A stretch of DNA of 12,888 nt from Bacillota bacterium (GTDB lineage: Bacteria > Bacillota > Clostridia > Oscillospirales > Oscillospiraceae). The notes under the pieces are model-generated. The model was given only the letters and a program-made list of their open reading frames with translations. It searched no databases and was not told where the DNA came from. Below, one piece after another: positions 7,296 to 12,888 of the stretch (positions are counted from its first letter, which is position 1; each line of letters starts with the position of its first letter). The stretch covers positions 1 through 12,888 of the forward strand of contig JAKOSQ010000083.1 of the NCBI GenBank assembly GCA_029777215.1, read 5' to 3'. The translations under genes were made by a program, and so were the position numbers.

Positions 7296-8237
7296 TTAAC
7301 GGAACCGAATGCGCGGGTCGATGTATTTATACGAGATATCCGCGATATAGTTGACGGTGATGACGACGAGCGCGATGATCATGATGATCGTCTGCACGAC
7401 GGGCAAATCACGCCCGTTGATCGAGGTCATCAGCAGCCTTCCCATGCCGGGGATGTTGAATACCTGTTCTATTATAATACTTCCTGCGATAATGTCCACC
7501 AGTGTGACCGCCAAAAATGTAACAACCGGGACCATCGCGTTGCGCATGACATGTCCCTTGAGGACCTGCCAGCGGCTGTTGCCGCGGCTGTACGCCGTGC
7601 GTACATAGTCCTCCGAAAGCTCGCGCACCATGCTCCCGCGCAGGAGCTTGATGACCATTGCGGCCTTCGGCAGCGCGATCGAAAGCGCAGGAAAGACGAG
7701 GTAGGCCCAGAAGCCCGCGTGATCGTCGGCGTACTCAACGAAGTTTGTCGGTGTGAAGAACTTAAGGATCAGACCGAAAACGTAGGTGAAAAGAATACCG
7801 GTAAAAAACGAGGGGATCGACATGACGATCTGGTTGAGGACCATCATCACGCGGTCAAACCAGCTGTGCGCAAAGCGCGCGAGCAAAATGCCGAGTGGAA
7901 ACGAGATGAGCAAAACCATCAGAAACGACAGCAGCGTCAGCGACGCCGTGATGCGCAGCTTGCCGCTCAAAAGCTCGTGCACAGGCATATTGTAGCTGTA
8001 GGACTCGCCATAGTTTCCGCGCAGGAAATTGCCGAGCCAGTCGAAGTAGCGCACGAGCACCGGCCGGTCGAGGCCGAGCTGGGCGCGCAGCGCCGCGATC
8101 TTTTCCGGCGTCGCCTGCGTGCCGAGCATTCTGGTCGTCGGGTCGCCCGGAATGATCTGAAAGGCGAGAAACACCAGAATGGAGATTGCAAAGATCGTGA
8201 GGACAAAGATGCCTATTTTTTTTAAGATATAGCGCAT
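7296..8237 (-). CDS. ABC importer permease (DppB/NikB type)
   Basis: The protein is 313 residues long from the ATG at 8237 (MRYILKKIGIFVLTIF). The frame stays open to 8348, but that extension lies in the hairpin-rich spacer, is rich in Arg and Ser, and lacks membrane character; GGAGG lies 6 nt before the chosen ATG. The N-terminal helix is followed by the B-subunit signature IIPGDPTTRMLG, the motif LGLDRPVLVRYFDWLGNFLRGNYGES, several membrane helices, and the EAA loop at YVRTAYSRGNSRWQVLKGHVMRN. All are standard for peptide/nickel importers. It pairs with the C-type permease to form the channel. Confidence 0.95.
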   Translation of the reverse strand: MRYILKKIGIFVLTIFAISILVFLAFQIIPGDPTTRMLGTQATPEKIAALRAQLGLDRPVLVRYFDWLGNFLRGNYGESYSYNMPVHELLSGKLRITASLTLLSFLMVLLISFPLGILLARFAHSWFDRVMMVLNQIVMSIPSFFTGILFTYVFGLILKFFTPTNFVEYADDHAGFWAYLVFPALSIALPKAAMVIKLLRGSMVRELSEDYVRTAYSRGNSRWQVLKGHVMRNAMVPVVTFLAVTLVDIIAGSIIIEQVFNIPGMGRLLMTSINGRDLPVVQTIIMIIALVVITVNYIADISYKYIDPRIRFR

Positions 8238-8273
8238 TCGTTCCTCCCGGGTCTTAAATTTGGCCGATCTGCG

Positions 8274-8379
8274 CCGCCGAGCGGCGGAAAACGACCCTTT
8301 TTGTGATAGAAAGTACGCAGATGCAAGGCGGTTTCCGCCGAAGCTCAAAACCGCCCTGCCCTGCCATACTGTTCAGTAT
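8274..8379 (-). repeat. Hairpin cluster in the spacer between binding-protein and permease genes
   Basis: The 147-nt spacer (8238-8384) holds three inverted repeats. ATACTG/CAGTAT with a 2-nt gap lies at 8366-8379, just after the binding-protein stop. GGCGGTTT (8327-8334) pairs with AAACCGCC (8348-8355) around a 13-nt loop. CCGCCG/CGGCGG with a 2-nt gap lies at 8274-8287. None is followed by a clear U-tract on the minus strand. The likely role is to protect or trim the binding-protein mRNA so that it accumulates above the permease genes, as seen in other binding-protein operons. This role is inferred. Confidence 0.45.
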
Positions 8380-8384
8380 TTTAC

Positions 8385-9950
8385 TTACGCAGCGGTCTTA
8401 TTCGTGAAGTAGACCTTCGACATGTCCATGACGTAGAGCGGATAGAACTCGTAGCCCTGTACGCCCTGGCCCATGGCGACATAGTCGCACATGTCCTGAA
8501 TGTAGACGTTCGCCGCATCCTTGGTGAGGATCTCCTCAAGCTGCTTATAAAGCTCGACCTGCTTGGCTTCGTCCGTCGCTGCGGCGGCCTCGGCATAGAG
8601 CTTGTCATACTCGGGGTCGCTGAAATTCGTGAAGTTCGAAGTGCTCGTCGAAACGAAGCGCTCAAGCATCGCGCGCGCCGTCAGCGAGGCGGCGTCAACG
8701 CCGATCACGGTGGACTGGTAGTTGCGGCCCGAATAGACCTCGCTGAGCCAGGTGCCCCAGTCGACGTTTTTGATGTTGACCGTCACGCCAATCTTTTTGA
8801 ACTGCTCGGCGATGACCGCGGCGGTGTCAACGTGCGGCTGATAGTTGGAGGGAACGGTGACGTCCATCGTGAAGCCGTTCGGGTAGCCGGCCTCGGCGAG
8901 AAGGGATTTGGCCTTTTCGACGTCGGGCTTATAGACGTCCGCGAGATCAGCGCGGTAGTATTTCTTGAAGTTGGGGTACATGCTGCTGCCGACGGCGGCG
9001 CCCTTGCCGTTCGAGAGCATGTCCATGATGTTCTGGCGGTCGATCGCGTAGCACAGAGCCTGGCGGACCTTGACGTTATCGAACGGGGCGACCTTGTTGT
9101 TTAGGTAGAGTGCCTGGACGAGGTTCATCGTGCCGTCTACGACCGTGAAGTCGCTGCCGAGCTCCTTGACCTGTGCGCTCGTGAGGTGGGCAACGAGGTT
9201 CACGCTGCCGCTCTTGAGGGACATGACGAGGGTCTCCGCGTTGTCGATGATCTTGTATGTGACTTTATCGACGTGGGCCGGTGTGCCCCAGTAGCCGTCA
9301 AACTTTTCCAGAACGACGTTCTGCTGCGGCGAGCGGGAGGCAAATTTGAACGGACCGGTGCCGATCGTTTCCTTGGTGGGATCGTTGCCGTCCGGGATGA
9401 TGGCTGCGGTAAACATGGCCTTGAATTCGATGTCGGGCTTCTTGAGCGTGACGACGACGGTCTTGTCGTCGGGCGCTTCGACGGACTTCACTTCGTCAAA
9501 GCCGTTGATGAGCGGGGTGCCGGTGTCGAGGCCGGCCGCGCGCTTGAGGGAATAGATGACGTCCTTCGTCGTGACGGGGTTGCCGTTGTGGAACTTCACG
9601 CCGTCGCGCAGCGTGAAGGTGAAGACGTCGCCGGTGTCGTTGATCTTGCAGTCGGAGGCGACGGCGGGCTGCATCTCGCCGGCGGTATCCGGCTTGAGCA
9701 GACCTTCAAAGACGTTGAAGAGGACCTCGCGGGTGCCCGCGGAAACCATCTTGTGGGGGTCGATGCTGTCATCGAGGTCCTGTGCGATGCCGACGGTGAG
9801 CTCGCCGCCCTGGACAGGGGCGGCAGACACGGCGGCGCTGGCCGACGGGCTGGCGGTTTCCGCAGACTTGCCGCCCGTGCATCCGCCCAGTGCAGCAGTC
9901 AACATGAGGACCGCAAGGAGCAGTGCGGTGATTTTCCTGGTCTTTCTCAT
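8385..9950 (-). CDS. Family 5 extracellular solute-binding lipoprotein of the importer
   Basis: The protein is 521 residues long from the ATG at 9950 (MRKTRKITALLLAVLML). The frame is open to 10088, but AAGGAG lies 8 nt before the 9950 ATG and a signal peptide starts there. The signal ends in a lipobox LGGC with the lipidated Cys at about residue 23, followed by a Ser/Ala-rich tether. The mature part is a family 5 binding protein: GGELTVGIAQDLDDSIDPHK, then the family signature region around KFHNGNPVTTKDVIYSLKR, IGTGPFKF, and VRQALCYAIDRQNIM. The lipoprotein would capture substrate outside the membrane and hand it to the permeases. Family 5 proteins bind peptides, nickel chelates, heme or sugars, and I cannot decide between these. 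It is the first gene of the five-gene operon. Confidence 0.95.
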   Translation of the reverse strand: MRKTRKITALLLAVLMLTAALGGCTGGKSAETASPSASAAVSAAPVQGGELTVGIAQDLDDSIDPHKMVSAGTREVLFNVFEGLLKPDTAGEMQPAVASDCKINDTGDVFTFTLRDGVKFHNGNPVTTKDVIYSLKRAAGLDTGTPLINGFDEVKSVEAPDDKTVVVTLKKPDIEFKAMFTAAIIPDGNDPTKETIGTGPFKFASRSPQQNVVLEKFDGYWGTPAHVDKVTYKIIDNAETLVMSLKSGSVNLVAHLTSAQVKELGSDFTVVDGTMNLVQALYLNNKVAPFDNVKVRQALCYAIDRQNIMDMLSNGKGAAVGSSMYPNFKKYYRADLADVYKPDVEKAKSLLAEAGYPNGFTMDVTVPSNYQPHVDTAAVIAEQFKKIGVTVNIKNVDWGTWLSEVYSGRNYQSTVIGVDAASLTARAMLERFVSTSTSNFTNFSDPEYDKLYAEAAAATDEAKQVELYKQLEEILTKDAANVYIQDMCDYVAMGQGVQGYEFYPLYVMDMSKVYFTNKTAA

Positions 9951-10091
9951 TGCTTTTTCTCCTTGAAGAAAAAAATATTTATTTCGCCGGCCCGCACCCG
10001 TCAGCGCCCCCATTTTTGATACTTTTGGGGGGTCGCGGCTGGCAGAAGCCGGAGAAATATCCTCTCTCAGTATGTCCGATTTGAACATACC
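9951..10091 (-). other. Predicted 5' leader of the importer operon
   Basis: The leader runs from the predicted transcription start near 10091 to the start codon, about 140 nt. Besides the inverted repeat at 10070-10090 it contains a hairpin (CCCCCA at 10007-10012 with TGGGGG at 10026-10031) and a GGCT/AGCC hairpin. A T7 run on the minus strand (9969-9975) lies just before the ribosome binding site, without a convincing stem, so I do not call it a terminator. No riboswitch class was recognised. Confidence 0.35.
10070..10090 (-). promoter_or_regulatory. Inverted repeat at the predicted transcription start, candidate operator
   Basis: On the minus strand GTATGTTC, a 5-nt spacer and GGACATAC form an 8-bp inverted repeat with one mismatch. 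It begins right after the predicted start site of the importer promoter, where a repressor would block initiation. It could also act as a 5' mRNA hairpin. No matching regulator gene is in the window. Confidence 0.4.
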
Positions 10092-10097
10092 TTTAGC

Positions 10098-10126
10098 AGT
10101 ATATACAACTCAGCACCCAAATGCAA
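10098..10126 (-). promoter_or_regulatory. Candidate promoter of the importer operon
   Basis: On the minus strand TTGCAT (10121-10126), a 17-nt spacer and TATACT (10098-10103). The -10 box matches 5 of 6 and the -35 box 3 of 6 consensus positions. It lies downstream of the rny terminator, so the importer operon is probably transcribed separately. Confidence 0.5.
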
Positions 10127-10220
10127 TAGCTCATTGCCCAAAAACGGCCGAAAAAGTCCCCCGGCGCGGCAATTTGGGTCTTTGAATAATTTTGGTACCC
10201 TTTGATTTGGTAAAGCGCCG

Positions 10221-10270
10221 AAAAAAACGCGCTCCGGCGGGGAGGTCCCCGTCGAAGCGCGACTTTTTTT
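10221..10270 (-). terminator. Rho-independent terminator of rny
   Basis: A GC-rich stem (10228-10243 with 10246-10261, one mismatch and one G-U pair) is followed on the minus strand by seven Ts (10221-10227). The plus strand also has a T-run (10264-10270), so it could work in both directions. It ends rny about 25 nt after the stop codon. Confidence 0.9.
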
Positions 10271-10294
10271 GCCGGATCGGACACAATTTTTTGG

Positions 10295-11845
10295 TTATTT
10301 TGCGTACTCCACAGCCTTTGTTTCGCGAAGGACATGGACTTTGATCTGGCCGGGATAGGTCAGCTCGTTCTCAATCTTCGCGGCGATATCCCGCGCGAGC
10401 AGGACCATTTCATCCTCGGAGACCTCCTCGGGCTTGACCATGATGCGGATCTCGCGGCCGGCCTGGATGGCATAGCAGCTCTCGACGCCGTTGAAGCTCT
10501 TGGTGACTTCCTCAAGCTTTTCGAGGCGCTTGACGTAGTTTTCGATGTTTTCGCGGCGGGCGCCGGGGCGGGCCGCCGAGATCGTGTCTGCTGCCTGCAC
10601 GATGCAGGCGATAACGGTGTGGGGTTCGACGTCGCCGTGGTGCGCTTCGATCGCGTGGACGATTTCCTCGCTCTCCTTGTACTTGCGGGCGAGGTCGACG
10701 CCGATCGTGACATGGCTGCCCTCGACCTCGTGGTCTATGGCCTTGCCAATGTCGTGGAGAAGGCCTGCGCGCTTGGCGATCGTGACGTTCACGCCGAGCT
10801 CGGAAGCGATGAGGCCGGCGATGTGCGAGACCTCGATGGAGTGCGAAAGGACGTTCTGGCCGTAACTCGTGCGGTATTTCATGCGGCCGAGAAGCTTGAT
10901 GAGGTCGGGGTGCAGGCCGTGGACATTGGTTTCGAACACGGCGCGCTCGCCCTCCGCCTTGATGGCGGCGTTGACCTCGCGCTGGGACTTGGCGACCATT
11001 TCCTCGATGCGTGCGGGGTGGATGCGGCCGTCCTGAATGAGCTTTTCGAGTGCGAGACGCGCGACCTCACGGCGCACGGGATCGAAGCTCGAAAGGGTGA
11101 TCGCCTCCGGCGTGTCGTCGATGATGAGATCGACGCCGGTGAGCGTTTCGATGGCGCGGATATTGCGGCCCTCGCGGCCAATGATGCGGCCCTTCATTTC
11201 GTCGTTGGGGAGAGGTACGACGGAAACGGTGACCTCGGCGGCGTGATCGGCGGCGCAGCGCTGGATGGCAAGAGTGATGATTTCTCTCGCCTTGGCGTCG
11301 GATTCCTCCTTGCACCGGGCTTCGGCTTCCTTGACCTTGACGGCCATTTCGTGAGTGACCTCGGTCTGGAGGTCCTCGATGATGTGTTGCTTGGCTTCCT
11401 CGACGGTGTAGCCGGAGATTTTTTCAAGGGTGGAGAGCTGCTCCTGCTTGAGTTTTTCGATCTCCTCCTGCTGTTCGTCGGCGGCCTGGAGCTTTCTTGT
11501 GAGCTGGTCGTTCTTTTTCTCCAGAGCGTCGGTTTTCTTGTCGAGATTTTCTTCCTTCTGCTGCAGGCGGCGTTCCTGTTTCTGGAGCTCCGCTCTGCGT
11601 TCCTTGACCTCGCGCTCGTATTCCGAGCGGCTCTTGTGTATTTCTTCCTTTGCCTCTAAAAGAGCCTCGCGCCGCTTGTTTTCAGCGGTCTTAATGGACT
11701 CGTTTATAATTCGTTTGGCTTCTTCCTCCGCGCTCTGAATCTCCCGTTCGGAGACACGCTTGCGGTAGAGGATGCCGAGCAGAAAGCTGATAACTGCAGC
11801 AACTACTATTCCAACGACGATACCGATGACTTGTCCGGTAGACAT
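10295..11845 (-). CDS. rny: Ribonuclease Y
   Basis: This 516-residue protein has the full RNase Y layout and the usual length. Residues 4-27 are a membrane anchor ([21 protein letters not shown]). Residues 30-180 form a charged coiled coil rich in Glu, Lys and Gln. The KH RNA-binding domain has its GxxG loop at 223-226 (GREG) in [15 protein letters not shown]. The HD hydrolase domain carries His364-Asp365 in [13 protein letters not shown], with further metal-site histidines in [12 protein letters not shown]. RNase Y is the membrane-bound endonuclease that starts decay of many mRNAs in Firmicutes. The ATG is the first possible start, since an in-frame stop lies just upstream. The best ribosome binding site is 13 nt away, which is unusually far. 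The gene has its own promoter and terminator. Confidence 0.98.
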   Translation of the reverse strand: MSTGQVIGIVVGIVVAAVISFLLGILYRKRVSEREIQSAEEEAKRIINESIKTAENKRREALLEAKEEIHKSRSEYEREVKERRAELQKQERRLQQKEENLDKKTDALEKKNDQLTRKLQAADEQQEEIEKLKQEQLSTLEKISGYTVEEAKQHIIEDLQTEVTHEMAVKVKEAEARCKEESDAKAREIITLAIQRCAADHAAEVTVSVVPLPNDEMKGRIIGREGRNIRAIETLTGVDLIIDDTPEAITLSSFDPVRREVARLALEKLIQDGRIHPARIEEMVAKSQREVNAAIKAEGERAVFETNVHGLHPDLIKLLGRMKYRTSYGQNVLSHSIEVSHIAGLIASELGVNVTIAKRAGLLHDIGKAIDHEVEGSHVTIGVDLARKYKESEEIVHAIEAHHGDVEPHTVIACIVQAADTISAARPGARRENIENYVKRLEKLEEVTKSFNGVESCYAIQAGREIRIMVKPEEVSEDEMVLLARDIAAKIENELTYPGQIKVHVLRETKAVEYAK

Positions 11846-11858
11846 AGAAAGTTATACA

Positions 11859-11863
11859 CCTCC
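11859..11863 (-). promoter_or_regulatory. Distant ribosome binding site of rny
   Basis: GGAGG lies 13 nt before the rny ATG, compared with 4-8 nt for other genes here. An in-frame TAA lies between the two, so no earlier start can explain the gap. Confidence 0.5.
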
Positions 11864-11902
11864 AATCATTATAAAATGTGATGGTGATAACCGAAATGAG
11901 AC

Positions 11903-11979
11903 GGACGCGCGCACGCACACAAGGCGCATCCGGTTTTTTGAGCAATATTAGATTTAAGGAATTCTCCCCATCCTTAAAT
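11903..11979 (-). other. Two hairpins in the predicted rny leader
   Basis: The perfect inverted repeat ATTTAAGGA (11952-11960) and TCCTTAAAT (11971-11979) has a 10-nt loop and begins about 10 nt after the predicted transcription start. A second hairpin pairs 11903-11910 with 11924-11931 over 8 bp including one G-U pair. Both lie in the roughly 140-nt leader. They may affect stability or translation of rny mRNA. This is inferred. Confidence 0.4.
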
Positions 11980-11994
11980 ACATATTATCACTTT

Positions 11995-12023
11995 ATTCTA
12001 ACGTGATTTGAAAAACATGTCAA
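11995..12023 (-). promoter_or_regulatory. Strong SigA-type promoter of rny
   Basis: On the minus strand a perfect TTGACA (12018-12023), a 17-nt spacer and TAGAAT (11995-12000, 5 of 6). Transcription would start near 11988. It lies after the groEL terminator, so rny is likely an independent unit. Confidence 0.8.
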
Positions 12024-12072
12024 GCGCAAGTTTCATTTGGGCGCAAACAATCGTCTTTTTTCATATTGATAC

Positions 12073-12106
12073 AAAAAATCCCGCGTCCAAAGGACGCGGG
12101 ATTTTT
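12073..12106 (-). terminator. Rho-independent terminator of groEL
   Basis: The arms 12079-12088 and 12092-12101 (ATCCCGCGTCC-type stem) pair perfectly around an AAA loop and extend through A-T pairs to 12074/12106. The minus strand continues into a run of Ts (12073-12078). It lies about 26 nt after the groEL stop codon. Confidence 0.92.
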
Positions 12107-12132
12107 CTGCGATTTTAGGCGTAAGCCGAATT

Positions 12133-12888
<756 letters not shown>

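Noticed and set aside
6387-8225. A 612-codon open frame on the plus strand across three importer genes
   Set aside because: It is antisense to three well-supported genes, is full of Arg, Asp, His and Glu without any recognisable domain, and is explained by GC-rich codon use of the opposite strand.
9969-9985. T-run before the importer ATG as a leader terminator
   Set aside because: No stable stem directly precedes it; an A/U-rich stretch before the ribosome binding site is common in these bacteria.
10093-10335. 80-residue minus-strand frame after rny
   Set aside because: It runs through the rny terminator and the importer promoter region and has no ribosome binding site; the region is regulatory.
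10334-11659. A 441-codon plus-strand open frame opposite rny
   Set aside because: The low-complexity Leu/Asp/Phe/Val-rich product mirrors the coiled-coil codons of RNase Y; there is no ribosome binding site or domain.
11868-11880. TATAAT-like box just before the rny ribosome binding site
   Set aside because: No usable -35 box lies at the right distance, and a start there would fall within the ribosome binding site. The promoter at 11995-12023 is far better.

Overview
The window looks like a piece of chromosome from a GC-rich, low-GC-lineage Gram-positive (Firmicutes/Bacillota), most likely a clostridial anaerobe of the Oscillospiraceae type. This is inferred from gene content (membrane-anchored RNase Y, a CsaB-type wall-polysaccharide pyruvyl transferase, a lipoprotein-dependent ABC importer, a YgiQ radical SAM protein), GGAGG-type ribosome binding sites, and spacers with SigA-like promoters and U-tailed hairpin terminators. 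No mobile element, phage gene, CRISPR array, tRNA or rRNA was recognised.

Layout, left to right. (1) 1-2438, minus strand: a two-gene operon whose first gene fuses a histidine phosphatase to a GNAT acetyltransferase and whose second gene is ygiQ (cut by the left edge). (2) 2439-2592: a divergent promoter region with one SigA-like promoter per direction. (3) 2593-4815, the only plus-strand gene: a 740-residue fusion of a family 4 glycosyltransferase to a CsaB-like pyruvyl transferase, probably for a cell-wall polysaccharide. (4) 4815-4910: two adjacent long hairpins at the convergent gene ends. (5) 4906-9950, minus strand: a complete five-gene importer operon (lipoprotein, two permeases, two ATPases) of the peptide/nickel family, with its own promoter, a possible operator and a leader of about 140 nt, plus a hairpin-rich 147-nt spacer after the binding-protein gene. 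(6) 10221-11845, minus strand: rny with a strong promoter, a leader of about 140 nt and a strong terminator. (7) 12073-12888: the 3' half of groEL with its terminator, cut by the right edge.

Most of the window is housekeeping or ordinary transport. The parts that deserve a second look are the two domain fusions that face each other across the divergent promoter, the pair of palindromes at 4815-4910, the short ATPases of the importer (closer in size to nickel/metallophore importers than to classical peptide importers), and the structured leaders of the importer operon and rny. I did not find strong evidence for a wholly new system. Very long antisense reading frames cover nearly every gene, but they are composition shadows.
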